Assembly (NCBI GenBank): GCA_035430005.1
Contig: DAOMFV010000011.1
Span: forward strand, 1 to 64,000
Direction of reading: 5' to 3'
DNA: 64,000 nt
DNA from: JAEUIE01 sp035430005
GTDB lineage: Bacteria; Planctomycetota; Planctomycetia; Gemmatales; HRBIN36
Shown here: in pieces, positions 27,141-35,652 of the stretch
Layout: each line of letters starts with the position of its first letter
Position numbering within the stretch: the stretch's first letter is position 1
The notes under the pieces: model-generated
The model's database searches: none
What the model was told of the DNA's origin: nothing
Seen by the model: only the letters and a program-made list of their open reading frames with translations
Program-made: the position numbers and the translations under genes

Positions 27141-27327
27141 TATTTAGCCCCCGGCTCTTCAAGCCGGGAGGCGATCACGCCGGGAAGTGGACATCTGCTC
27201 ATTACCAATAAAAGGCGTGTCTCCGAAGACGGCGTCATGTCTCCGTGGCATCGCCTTATATTTTTATTGCATCACAATACCATCTCAGCCAGATCGCCCC
27301 CCGGCTTGAAGAGCCGGGGGCTAAATG
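27141..27327. repeat. Paired-hairpin repeat family A, full doublet
   Basis: Left arm from 27141 (TATTTAGCCCCCGGCTCTTC...) and right arm 27285-27327 (GCCAGATCGCCCCCCGGCTT... ending GGGGGCTAAAT). The spacer of about 105 bases ends CATCGCCTTATATTTTTATT, homologous to the spacer at 7040-7090. The element is about 187 bp. Confidence 0.82.
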
Positions 27328-27401
27328 TGGTTCGTATTCTCGTTGCATGTCGAGCTGTTTGAGAGTATCCTCTAACTACCTTTATTCTTGGGACTCTTCC
27401 C

Positions 27402-28751
27402 ATGTTCAAGACGAAACTGCAAGACTCTCGTCGCTACGTCGGCTGGGCCTTGCTGGTACTCATTCCCCTTGTTCTCGTCTATTTCTTTTCGCCGGGGTTG
27501 CCGGTGTTGATCGGGCCGTGGGCATGGGGCGGGGAAAAGACCCGGGGCGGGGAACTTTTCAGCCACGTCTGGACGCCGGGGGATTCGCTGGCGGGGGGCG
27601 ATGGGCTGGGGCCGGTTTTCAATGCCACCTCTTGTGCTGCCTGTCACTTCCAGGGGGGCTTGGGAGGAGCAGGCGAAAGCAAGGGCAATATCAGCCATTT
27701 CATGGTGAGGAATACTCTTCAGAACCCTGCCGCGGATGGCACGATTCACGCTGCCAGCATATCTACGGACTATCAGGAATCATCGGCGTTGCTTCACAAG
27801 ATGTTTCCCGTCATTAAAGGGAGCAGCACCACTCGGCGTGATGGCCACTGCACCTATACGGTGACGATTCCCGACTTCGATCCGGTGCGTGTGGAAACTC
27901 TCAACGCCACCGCCCTCTTCGGTGCCGGCTGGATCGACAAGATCTCTTCCAAGGCGATCATCCATCAGCAGTTCTCCCAGTCGTTCTCTGGCACCTGGGT
28001 GGAATTGACCGAAGGCAAGTTCGAGATCAGGCCGCTGGGCAAGTTCCGCCAGTTGCCTAACGGCCGTATCGGCAAGTTTGGCTGGAAGGCTCAGTTCGCC
28101 ACCCTGGAAGAGTTTGTGGCAGCAGCCTGTGCCAATGAGCTTGGCCTCAGCACTCCCATCATGAATCAGCCCGCTCCGCTGGGTGCCCCCACTTACGTTT
28201 CCACAGGTACCGATATCTCCTGGAGGCAACTGCGAGATATGACGGCCTTCGTCTCAACCTTGCCCCGGCCCATTGAAGTGTTACCCGAACAGGCTGACCT
28301 GGCTGACTTGGCTATCGAAGGCAAACGGCTGTTCGGCAAGGTGGGGTGCGCTGCCTGCCATGTGCCCGATCTTTCAGGGGTCAAAGGGGTCTACAGCGAC
28401 TTCCTGCTGCACGATATCGTCACCAATTTGGATGTCAGCAACGGTGGCGGGGGTGAGGATGGTTACGACCCAGCCGACCCTCCCGGCCTGCCTGAACGCC
28501 ATCCTGGCGAACCGTTCCGCAACGAATGGAAGACGCCGCCACTCTGGGGCGTAGCCAGTTCCGCCCCCTACATGCATGATGGCAGCTCGCCAACGCTGCA
28601 AGCTGCTATCCTGCGGCACAAGGGGGACGCCACGGGGGTAACCAAGGCGTATCAGAAGCTCAATCCACAAGAAAAACAGGCGATCATCGAGTTTCTCAAG
28701 ACCTTGCAAGCGCCTAAGGATGCGCCGGCGGTGGCAAAAGCCGGAAAGTAG
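27402..28751 (+). CDS. DUF1111 di-haem c-type cytochrome (thiol oxidoreductase-like)
   Basis: 449 residues: an N-terminal transmembrane anchor (about 12-30), then two CxxCH haem c motifs, Cys78-Cys81-His82 (SCAACHFQGG) and Cys316-Cys319-His320 (GCAACHVPDL). 'GPVFNATSCAACH' and the C-terminal 'TPPLWGVASSAPYMHDGSSPTLQAAILRH' match DUF1111 / di-haem oxidoreductase proteins, distant relatives of cytochrome c peroxidase. It should act as a periplasmic electron-transfer protein or peroxidase. In other bacteria these sit near imelysin-type iron uptake genes; none is nearby. Confidence 0.88.
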   Translation: MFKTKLQDSRRYVGWALLVLIPLVLVYFFSPGLPVLIGPWAWGGEKTRGGELFSHVWTPGDSLAGGDGLGPVFNATSCAACHFQGGLGGAGESKGNISHFMVRNTLQNPAADGTIHAASISTDYQESSALLHKMFPVIKGSSTTRRDGHCTYTVTIPDFDPVRVETLNATALFGAGWIDKISSKAIIHQQFSQSFSGTWVELTEGKFEIRPLGKFRQLPNGRIGKFGWKAQFATLEEFVAAACANELGLSTPIMNQPAPLGAPTYVSTGTDISWRQLRDMTAFVSTLPRPIEVLPEQADLADLAIEGKRLFGKVGCAACHVPDLSGVKGVYSDFLLHDIVTNLDVSNGGGGEDGYDPADPPGLPERHPGEPFRNEWKTPPLWGVASSAPYMHDGSSPTLQAAILRHKGDATGVTKAYQKLNPQEKQAIIEFLKTLQAPKDAPAVAKAGK

Positions 28752-28752
28752 T

Positions 28753-28787
28753 TATTCAGCCCCCGGCGAGCACGCCGGGGGCTAAAT
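28753..28787. repeat. Perfect palindrome related to repeat family A
   Basis: TTCAGCCCCCGGCGAGCACG and CCGGGGGCTAAAT: a stem of about 11 bp (AGCCCCCGGCG/CGCCGGGGGCT) with a 4-base loop directly after the cytochrome stop codon. It may serve as a terminator-like mRNA end, though no T run follows. Confidence 0.6.
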
Positions 28788-29222
28788 GGTGAACTCGAAC
28801 CCATCAATGTCTGCAAGTAAAGTCGTTGTTCCCCGGTCATGAGAATTCTCTCCACAGCAGGTAATCACCGTCGTCGCTGTTGGCATGGCCCGCACAGAGA
28901 GAATTGATGGAGTCAACGGATGAGAGAGAACGGTTAGACCAACCGGCCTTTGAGCGTCAGAGAAGCGTGGAAGTTACGGCAAACTGTGTGGTGTAGCGAA
29001 GCAGTCAGGACGATAAACTTTGGCACGACGCGGCCATCGCAAAGTGGCATGCCCTGCGAAGGAAACCAACCCCTGTCTGGCTGTCGCAACTTGAGGTTCA
29101 TCTGTATGTCGCCAGGCTATGATCGGTTCCGTGGGTCCGGTTTCCTTCCGTCGCATTCCCGCTTTGAGGTGTATACTTCCTGGATAGATCCATCATCGAT
29201 TCACATCATTGAAACGACAACT
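28788..29222. other. Gene-free stretch, no feature recognised
   Basis: About 435 bases with no ORF that has a ribosome site or family resemblance. A plus-strand frame from 28950 runs into the small gene at 29223, but its N-terminal part looks non-coding. No tRNA-like TψC arm was found. Contains whatever promoter serves the 59-residue gene. Confidence 0.5.
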
Positions 29223-29402
29223 ATGTTTACCACGCCGCGAGATGCAGCTGTGCCCCGACTGCGATGGGACCTGGTGGTCCGCATCCGTCGGGAAATTGAA
29301 GCAGGCACCTATGAGACCCCCGAGAAGTGGGAGCTAGCCCTGTCCCGCCTCCAGGAGGATCTGGAGCAGGAGAGTTACACCAACGACGAACAGCCGGCGT
29401 AG
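29223..29402 (+). CDS. FlgM-like small protein
   Basis: 59 residues. The central stretch 'VVRIRREIEAGTYETPEKWELALSRLQEDL' resembles the C-terminal sigma-binding region of FlgM, the anti-sigma-28 factor (pattern IRxxIxxGxYxxxxKxxxAxxxLxxDL). It is shorter than typical FlgM (about 90-100) and lacks the N-terminal part. No flagellar genes occur in the window. A strong terminator (29430-29457) follows, which supports a monocistronic gene. Function is an inference from one short motif. Confidence 0.6.
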   Translation: MFTTPRDAAVPRLRWDLVVRIRREIEAGTYETPEKWELALSRLQEDLEQESYTNDEQPA

Positions 29403-29429
29403 GGGATACATCCAGCACAGCTTGCCAGG

Positions 29430-29457
29430 CCGGAGCAACCGTTACAGGTTGCTCCGG
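29430..29457 (+). terminator. Intrinsic terminator
   Basis: CCGGAGCAACC, loop GTTACA, GGTTGCTCCGG: an 11-bp stem followed by CTTTGGTATTTT. It lies 28 bases after the small FlgM-like gene. Confidence 0.85.
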
Positions 29458-29579
29458 CTTTGGTATTTTCTATGCCTGTCCTGAAAACTCTCCAGGATGC
29501 GTCTCACCTTCCTTGATTGAAGGATTTCGGTGTTTGTAAGTACAGAAGCGGGCAGATACTACAGAAGACGAGTTGCTTC

Positions 29580-31649
29580 TCAGTCGGGTGTTTGCAACAC
29601 GGGCATCGCAATCTCCGCCAGCTTGTCGCGAAGAGCCGGCACTTGGGCAGCTTCGACCAGAAAAACTTTTGGCCCCAACCGTTCGTTCAGCAGCGCTCGG
29701 GTTTCGGGCCATTGCCATAAGCCATCGGCCTGGACTTCATTGGCCACTCTCACGATCAGCACCGTCTCTACCGTGATCGTCGAAGTAGGTCGATCGGACC
29801 AGAGCATTCGGGCTGCTGTCGAGATCGGCACCCCGGTGCGCTGCAGGAACCAGTCTTCGAGATACCGCAAACTCAATCCCTGTGTGCGGGCCTGATCGAG
29901 CGTTGCAAAGGTGATCTTGTACAAGCGGGTTTCATTGACCACCGAAGGGACCGTGAACCGCAACAGTTCGGTTTCCAACAAGAGATCAGCACGAGTGGGA
30001 TCGACCGATAGCGTGATGCCATCCTCTGCCATGAGAACGCACTGAGTGGGGGGTAACGTGTAATCCCGCGTACCCAGCGTACGGAAGTGGCGATAGTCGA
30101 GATCGTCCTCATTCTCAATGAGCAGATAACGATCCGCCAGGGCGAGGCCTTTCAGGCCACGGGAAAGAGCCTCATCAAGATCAGCCTTGGTGAGGAACTC
30201 CAGCAGATTGACACCCTGATAGACAGCCAGCCTATCGCGCTTGGCAGCCCAGGTGCGGAGGGCTTCGATGACGTTGCCCGGCGGCGGATGCACGCAGTGC
30301 TGATCGAAGAGCTTGTTGAGCGATTCGAAGCTTGCCCCTGATTCCATACCACGATGCACGCTGTGCTGATCGATCGTCAGCATGCAGGCGGCCCCCAGCG
30401 TCTTCCAGGTGGCGCACTGGCTCAGCTCCGTCACCATGCGAGGGTTCAGCCCCTGACGGTAAGCGACCATTTCCATGTTGGGCTGAATGAGCAGTGTCTT
30501 GGGAAACTCCGCCAGCGTGACATCCCCTTTTTCCAGCACCAGGGATCGGCCCAGCGGGGATAGTCGCAATGCATGCTGTTCTTCGTCGATGGGAACAGTC
30601 TGCACCAGTCGCATCGGCATCAGGATACCCAGCATTAGGGTTTCGACGTAACCCTTCAGATCGGGCGGATATTCCCTGGGCGACCAGAAGCAATGGTTGC
30701 GGCCGAGCCAGTCGGCAAGGATCGCAGGCGTCGTCCATTCTTTCGTATCCATTCGACTCAGAAGAGCGAGAATCAAAATGGTGGACGAGGGCCAGGGGTT
30801 GGTGCCCGCCTGGATACCTACCCAGCCATCGGCCACGGACCAGGTAGTGAGGTCGCTCAGCACGCCGATCATGTTGGTGAGGGCAGGCTTCCAGCCGGCC
30901 TGCCAGCTTCCGGGGAATTCGCCGGGGAGAACCTGGACATCTTCGAGCTTGAGCAGCCCCAGGGCCAGGCCCAGCGAGACAGCGAAATGTCCCATCTGCG
31001 GGAGCGCTATCGGATGATCGTGCAGCGGTTGATTCAGCAACACATCTTCGGTGAGCCGATCATGATCTCGCTTGAAGAAGGCTCCCTGCTGAGTGAGCCG
31101 GGCCGGGTTGTCCTTGATGCTCTGCCAGGCGACCCCCAGACGCAGGAACCATTCGAGGCCATCCGCTTCTTTTGGCGTAGACGAAGTCGTGAGACTTCGG
31201 TCTGCAACAGTCAGCTTCGGCAACATGGCCCAATCGCCCGCCGCCCGTGCCATGATCTCAGGGGCGATCCAGACCCGGTAATTCTGCGTGACGCCCTGGC
31301 CAAGCCATTCTTCAAAACTGCTCAGCTTCTTGCGATCAGGGTTGGCGAGGGGGACGATCATTCCCTGAAGAAATAGTTCTTCGACAACCTTCAACCCGTC
31401 CACCGCCAGGGTATCAGCACCTTGTCCATTCAGACAACTGATGAGTTCCAGCAACGTGCCGATCCGCCATTGGGCCCGTTTGCCGACATGCATGAGGGCG
31501 AGCAGGGTGCGGGCCGTGGGCGTGAGTTCCTTCAGCCGGCGGTCAATCTGCGGAGGATTGCTGTGCCAGGTGAGGAGTTGCTGTCTGATCTCAGCGAGGG
31601 GGAGTTTCTGCCGGGCCTTGAGGGCGTTGCCGGCGATGGTGCGCAGCAA
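29580..31649 (-). CDS. Helicase-associated (XPB/Helicase_C_3-like) domain protein
   Basis: At least 689 residues. No helicase motor motifs are visible. The middle (about 350-560) has the pattern of the XPB/Ssl2-like 'Helicase_C_3' domain: 'RLSPLGRSLVLEKGD', 'LLIQPNMEMVAYRQGLNPRMVTELSQCATW', then 'GASFESLNKLFDQH' and 'YLLIENEDDLDY'. Such stand-alone proteins probably assist DNA repair or transcription. The indicated start is a TTG with a poor ribosome site. The frame stays open more than 140 bases upstream without ATG, so the N-terminus is uncertain or frameshifted. A half-repeat of family C (31175-31205) is translated in frame as 'DRSLTTSSTP'. Confidence 0.75.
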   Translation of the reverse strand: MLRTIAGNALKARQKLPLAEIRQQLLTWHSNPPQIDRRLKELTPTARTLLALMHVGKRAQWRIGTLLELISCLNGQGADTLAVDGLKVVEELFLQGMIVPLANPDRKKLSSFEEWLGQGVTQNYRVWIAPEIMARAAGDWAMLPKLTVADRSLTTSSTPKEADGLEWFLRLGVAWQSIKDNPARLTQQGAFFKRDHDRLTEDVLLNQPLHDHPIALPQMGHFAVSLGLALGLLKLEDVQVLPGEFPGSWQAGWKPALTNMIGVLSDLTTWSVADGWVGIQAGTNPWPSSTILILALLSRMDTKEWTTPAILADWLGRNHCFWSPREYPPDLKGYVETLMLGILMPMRLVQTVPIDEEQHALRLSPLGRSLVLEKGDVTLAEFPKTLLIQPNMEMVAYRQGLNPRMVTELSQCATWKTLGAACMLTIDQHSVHRGMESGASFESLNKLFDQHCVHPPPGNVIEALRTWAAKRDRLAVYQGVNLLEFLTKADLDEALSRGLKGLALADRYLLIENEDDLDYRHFRTLGTRDYTLPPTQCVLMAEDGITLSVDPTRADLLLETELLRFTVPSVVNETRLYKITFATLDQARTQGLSLRYLEDWFLQRTGVPISTAARMLWSDRPTSTITVETVLIVRVANEVQADGLWQWPETRALLNERLGPKVFLVEAAQVPALRDKLAEIAMPVLQTPD
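31175..31205. repeat. Repeat family C, single arm inside a gene
   Basis: GCGTAGACGAAGTCGTGAGA followed by CTTCGGTCTGC; the core GAAGTCGTGAGACTTC is identical to the core of the doublets at 41997, 43307 and 45910. Confidence 0.75.
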
Positions 31650-31839
31650 TCCCTCAGCATAGCCCTCCCACGCCAGTTCGACTGCGGTTTGATCCCAGGC
31701 CGGTGCATAGTGCGACGAGACAGACAGAGGGCGACTCCCATGCGAATGGGGTGAACTGAAGCTATTCAGGTAGTATAGGGCTACAGGTGAGAAGTGGGTG
31801 AAGGAACAGACTATGAGACGACCTTTGCGTTGGTCAAGA

Positions 31840-32322
31840 TTAGTTCTTTCGTGAACGATGACGACGTAATAATTGTTCGAGAAAATGAATATCCTGGTGA
31901 TCTTTGTCCCGGCCTGAAGCTCTTTTGTTCTTCAGGAGTTGTGAAGCGTTGGCGAGCGGTATCTGCATCCCATTGATTTCGACTATGCGCTTTGAACGAA
32001 AGGTCTGAGCGAAGGAAATACCGCTCACACCCGACAGAATATCCAGACGATATGGTGGTCTGCCCAGAAAGAGCACCTCACGAGGGGAAAGACGTTTCGG
32101 AAGAGAAGTTGCCAGGGTTTCAAACCCAAAGTCAGCCAGCACCCTTTTCAACCTGACGATGTTTGCCTGCTTATTCTCGATCCAGATATCGATGTCCTGA
32201 GTACTACGAGCGTGACCGTGCAGAATCAGAGCGACGCCGCCTACGACGAGGTACTTGAGCCGGTGTGAGTTGGCCAATTGAATAAACTCGTTCCAATCGT
32301 CCGTAAAGAGCGTCCGGTCCAT
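31840..32322 (-). CDS. Nucleotidyltransferase-fold protein (AbiEii/MNT-like)
   Basis: 160 residues. The pattern KYLVVGGVALILHGHARSTQDIDIW contains the nucleotidyltransferase signature: the Gly-Gly pair (28-29) and the metal-binding Asp43-x-Asp45. This places it with the minimal nucleotidyltransferases of the AbiEii / DUF6036 type, found both as toxins of abortive-infection systems and as tRNA- or protein-modifying enzymes. It overlaps the upstream small gene by over 100 bases on the same strand in another frame, a tight two-gene module. Toxin activity is only an inference. Confidence 0.82.
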   Translation of the reverse strand: MDRTLFTDDWNEFIQLANSHRLKYLVVGGVALILHGHARSTQDIDIWIENKQANIVRLKRVLADFGFETLATSLPKRLSPREVLFLGRPPYRLDILSGVSGISFAQTFRSKRIVEINGMQIPLANASQLLKNKRASGRDKDHQDIHFLEQLLRRHRSRKN

Positions 32323-32515
32323 AGTTCATCCACCGCAGCCTCATCAAGTATTCCATCCGTTCGGCGTACGACTTGTCGAGCATGCAAAACAGGTTATCCT
32401 CGTCGTCCTTGAGCGTTGTAACTTTCCAGCAGGAACGGTCTAAACGCATTTTCTTCCATCGCTCGATCAAACGGCCCCATTGCCTGCGTCGTTCTTTTTT
32501 CTCTGTTGCGTTCAT
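32204..32515 (-). CDS. Small basic protein paired with nucleotidyltransferase
   Basis: 103 residues, very Arg/Lys-rich. The stretch 'SYAERMEYLMRLRWMNYGPDALYGRLERV' resembles small proteins (Y-ERL-x-LR-x-NYG-xxA-xRLxR) that I have seen encoded directly upstream of nucleotidyltransferase-type genes. The last ~40 codons overlap the nucleotidyltransferase gene in a different frame, so the true C-terminus is low-complexity (RRRRRRSDSARSRS). I chose ATG 32515; an in-frame start 36 bases upstream exists. It is a possible antitoxin partner, unproven. Confidence 0.55.
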   Translation of the reverse strand: MNATEKKERRRQWGRLIERWKKMRLDRSCWKVTTLKDDEDNLFCMLDKSYAERMEYLMRLRWMNYGPDALYGRLERVYSIGQLTPAQVPRRRRRRSDSARSRS

Positions 32516-32694
32516 AAAAATCAACGTATGGCTGCCCAGGTTGCCGAGCAAGCGAACTTATTACGCCCAGTGAGATAATACGTCATAACTATTGCTACTT
32601 CTTCACCCGCCCCTGAACCCGCACCATGCCCAGCAAGGCAAGATGTGGGTAAAGTAAGTCCAAAGGCGAATCCATCCGAGTGAATATCAGAGCC

Positions 32695-34143
32695 TCATTC
32701 TGACTTGGAAAGACCCAACTCGCTTGGGTTCTGGTCTTCAGTCTTCACCGGTAACGCAATCGTAAACGCGCCGCCGGCCTCTTGATGACGTTCATACTTG
32801 ATGCAGCCGCCCAAGGCACGAATAATCCTGGCCGAAATAGCCAGGCCCAAGCCCACCCCGGAGATTCCCCGTTCCCTTGCCGCATCGGATCTGAAGAAGG
32901 GGGTAAATAACCTGGGAATATCGTCAGCATCAATTCCCATGCCCCGATCTTCCAGGGAGAGCACCGCTTCACTCCCCTGTTGTCGTAGACGCAGGTGAAC
33001 CGGCGATCCGGGATCGCTGTATTTGAAGGCATTATCGAGAAGGTTGCCGACGGCTTGCTCGAACAATGCTGGGTGAACCCCGACAGTGAGAGGAGACTTG
33101 GCTGAAACTTGAACATGCAGATCAGTGAAGCGGGGATGTTGCGTCCAATGCCGGTTCACGTAGCTGGTGAGCCAACTGCCGAGTTCGACTGCATCCAGAT
33201 GGGGCAAACGCGCCTCGGCTTCGGTACGAGCCAGGAACAGGAGCATCTCCACCATCTCGTGCAGCCGGGCAGCCTGGTCGTTCACCGCGCCGATGGTTTC
33301 CTGGTACTCCGCAGGAGTGCGATCGCGCCGTAATGCCAGTTCCATCTGACCGAGCATCGCCGTCAGTGGGGTGCGTAGTTGATGCGATGCTTCCGCGGTG
33401 AATTGCTTCTGCCGTTCAAAAGCCTCGTGGACACGAGCGAGCAGATCGTTGAAAGCGGCACCCAAAGCATGCAACTCGTCCTGAACGACAGGCACCGGCA
33501 GGCGTTGCGTCAAATCGTCGGTGCCCAGAGCAGTCGTGGCATCAGCCATGGTTCTTAAGGGAAGCAGCGCTCTTTGGCAAACCCAGCGAGCGATGAAAGC
33601 TACCACAAGCAGCGTTGTCAGCGAAATGACGGTCAATCGCCAGGCAAGGGTGTGCAGTGCGTCCCGCACAGGAGCGATGGGCACAGCCACCAGAAACGTC
33701 AACTGACGATACCGCCTGGTTTCCGGATCGCTGGTAATCACGACGTCCTGCGGCCTGGCATAACGAAACTCTCTGCTGACGATGCGCCACGGCTGCTCAT
33801 TCAAAATGGTCTCGACCGCTCCATCAGGAGAGGTTTTCGGCTGGAACACTTTGAGCTGGGCGCTGCCGGCCACGAGCCCCGTTTCATCGAAGGCAGCCCA
33901 TTGCAGGGCCTCAGCTGGAATGCGCTTTATCTGTTCAGCATTGGAATTCCATTCGAGGCCGACGGGTTTGACGTCTTCCACTTCGACCGTTGCGGAGAGC
34001 ATGGCACGATAGCTGTCGGCCCGTTCCTCCAGCTCACGATAGAGCTGTGTCTGCGTGACGAGATATAAGGTCGCCGAGAAGGCTACCAGAACGGCAGTGA
34101 GCGTCGCCACGAAGAACGCGGTGAGCCGGGTCGTCAGGGTCAT
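32695..34143 (-). CDS. Sensor histidine kinase
   Basis: 482 residues. TM1 is at about 10-30, a periplasmic sensor loop at about 31-160, TM2 at about 165-187, then a HAMP domain (ALLPLRTMADATTALG). HisKA has phospho-acceptor His254 in 'EASHQLRTPL', and HATPase_c has the N box 'NLLDNAFKYSD', G1 'DRGMGIDADDIPRLFTPFFR' and G2 'GVGLGLAI'. The start codon overlaps the response-regulator stop (ATGA), so the two are translationally coupled. The order PepSY protein, regulator, kinase suggests a PmrAB/QseBC-type system sensing metal or envelope state; the signal is unknown. Confidence 0.93.
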   Translation of the reverse strand: MTLTTRLTAFFVATLTAVLVAFSATLYLVTQTQLYRELEERADSYRAMLSATVEVEDVKPVGLEWNSNAEQIKRIPAEALQWAAFDETGLVAGSAQLKVFQPKTSPDGAVETILNEQPWRIVSREFRYARPQDVVITSDPETRRYRQLTFLVAVPIAPVRDALHTLAWRLTVISLTTLLVVAFIARWVCQRALLPLRTMADATTALGTDDLTQRLPVPVVQDELHALGAAFNDLLARVHEAFERQKQFTAEASHQLRTPLTAMLGQMELALRRDRTPAEYQETIGAVNDQAARLHEMVEMLLFLARTEAEARLPHLDAVELGSWLTSYVNRHWTQHPRFTDLHVQVSAKSPLTVGVHPALFEQAVGNLLDNAFKYSDPGSPVHLRLRQQGSEAVLSLEDRGMGIDADDIPRLFTPFFRSDAARERGISGVGLGLAISARIIRALGGCIKYERHQEAGGAFTIALPVKTEDQNPSELGLSKSE

Positions 34144-34817
34144 GAACTCTCCCCGAAGACGTAGCCCTGGCCACGGAGTGTCTTGATCAACCGGGGGCCG
34201 TGCGCTTCCAGCTTGCGGCGAAGCTCGGCGATGTGGACTTCGAGCGTGTTGGAAAGGCCGTCGAAGCGCTCTTCCCAGACTTGTTCGTAGATGCGGGTCT
34301 TGGAAAGCACCGCCCCGGGATGCCGGAGGAAACAAGTGAGAAGCGCCTGCTCCTTGGCTGTGAGTTGAAGCGGCTGCCCGGCACGCTCGACTCGATGGGT
34401 CGTCAGGTCAACCTTCACATCGGCATAGGCGAGAGTCGTTCCCGCGCGACGATCCTGCCGGCGCGTGAGTGAATGAATGCGGGCCAACAGTTCTTCAAAA
34501 GCAAAGGGCTTGCACAGGTAATCGTCGGCGCCGGTGTGCAAGCCGGTGACACGATCCGCGATCGAATCCCGTGCTGTGAGAAACAGCACCGGCGTGACGA
34601 TATTGATCTGACGAAACTGACGCAGCAAATTCAGGCCATCGATGCCCGGCAGCCACCAGTCGAGCAGGATCACGTCCCAGGTTTCTTTGCTGAGACGATG
34701 CCAGGCATCGTGGCCTTCGGGAGAATGCTCCACGGTGAAGCCTTCTTCGCGCAGGCCACGCACCATAAAGTCGGCAATCGCCGGCTCGTCTTCGATTACC
34801 AGGAGGCGATGAGCCAT
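34140..34817 (-). CDS. OmpR-family response regulator
   Basis: 225 residues. The receiver domain (1-118) has the acidic pocket (Glu9-Asp10), phospho-acceptor Asp53 in 'DVILLDWWLPG', the conserved Thr in 'LFLTARD' and Lys in 'DDYLCKPF'. A winged-helix DNA-binding domain follows (about 130-222): 'LTAKEQALLTCFLRHPGAVLSKTRIYEQVW' and 'LEVHIAELRRKLEAHGPRLIKTLRGQGYVF', the OmpR/PhoB signature. ATG 34817 begins exactly at the domain. It overlaps the kinase gene by 4 bases and follows the PepSY-like gene by 28 bases. Confidence 0.95.
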   Translation of the reverse strand: MAHRLLVIEDEPAIADFMVRGLREEGFTVEHSPEGHDAWHRLSKETWDVILLDWWLPGIDGLNLLRQFRQINIVTPVLFLTARDSIADRVTGLHTGADDYLCKPFAFEELLARIHSLTRRQDRRAGTTLAYADVKVDLTTHRVERAGQPLQLTAKEQALLTCFLRHPGAVLSKTRIYEQVWEERFDGLSNTLEVHIAELRRKLEAHGPRLIKTLRGQGYVFGESS

Positions 34818-34845
34818 CGTGTTTATCTCATTCCATCGGTGGCGA

Positions 34846-35313
34846 CTATTTGATCTTGCCGTCGGGCAGAATTTCGAGCTCGAGGTCTTTGCCTTCAACG
34901 GTCACGATCACTTCATAGTAGTCGAGCGTTTCCTTGCCGTCTTTGACCGAGATAACAGCCTCGGTGCGTTTGACCGGGGCTTGGGGGTGCTTGGCCTTAA
35001 CGGTATCGCTCACCACCTGGGGCAGTTTCTCGAACGGCATCTCCATTTCCATGCCGGTGATGACTCCCGCTTCGGTGATGTTGATATCGCCATTCATGCC
35101 GTCGTTCCTGATGGTGACTTCGAATTTGCTCTTGCCTTCAGCAGTCGCTTTGCTGGCCGAGACAAGTTTGGCGTTGGGGAAACGTTTCATCACGGAAGCG
35201 ACTACCGCCTTGGGCAATTGATCTGGCGGCACTTTATCATCGCTGGCAGAAAGGGGAATGAAGCTGAGCAAGATAATGTTCAAGCAAAAGGCGTTACGAT
35301 TCGTGGCAGGCAT
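34846..35313 (-). CDS. Exported PepSY-like protein
   Basis: 155 residues with a signal peptide (about 1-24). Two repeats of the PepSY-like pattern are visible: 'LPKAVVASVMKRFPNAKLVSASKAT...KFEVTIRNDG' and 'LPQVVSDTVKAKHPQAPVKRTEAVI...YYEVIVTVEGKDLELEILPDGK'. PepSY domains occur in envelope proteins that modulate proteases or sense metals. AAGGAGAGACC precedes the ATG. It is the first gene of an operon with the two-component pair 28 bases downstream, so it is probably an accessory sensor or a product of that system. Confidence 0.85.
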   Translation of the reverse strand: MPATNRNAFCLNIILLSFIPLSASDDKVPPDQLPKAVVASVMKRFPNAKLVSASKATAEGKSKFEVTIRNDGMNGDINITEAGVITGMEMEMPFEKLPQVVSDTVKAKHPQAPVKRTEAVISVKDGKETLDYYEVIVTVEGKDLELEILPDGKIK

Positions 35314-35428
35314 GGTCTCTCCTTGGAAGAATAGGCTCAGAGAGGCATGCTACCCCGGCGGGGTAAGAGAGCCATGAGGCGAAGATAAAATCGGGTATAT
35401 CCACGGATCAACGAGACAGGATGAAGTG

Positions 35429-35508
35429 TTGCGAGTGTCAGGGCATTAGCCCGACGTGTGTTTCAGTGTTGCCCCAGTCACGTCGGGCTAACGCCCTGAC
35501 GCTCGCAA
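35429..35508. repeat. Paired-hairpin repeat, family H
   Basis: Arms of 30 bases (35429-35458 and 35479-35508) are reverse complements with 2 mismatches around a 20-base spacer. The core reads GTCAGGGCATTAGCCCGACG. It lies between divergent PepSY and acyl-CoA dehydrogenase genes. The remaining bases of 35314-35652 hold no gene. Confidence 0.85.
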
Positions 35509-35652
35509 AGAAAACACGATTGACGCTCCCCTGCCAATTGACCTTGTGGTACATCGACCCTCTGTTACACTGTACCCGGTTATTGTCAGGCCTGAACAGC
35601 GGGCTATGATTTCCTGCGCACTTAACTCGATACTGTATCGAAGGACCCTGCC

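Noticed and set aside
27245..27817. 190-codon frame beginning inside repeat A and overlapping the DUF1111 gene
   Set aside because: Its start is repeat DNA and the rest is out of frame with the well-supported di-haem cytochrome gene.
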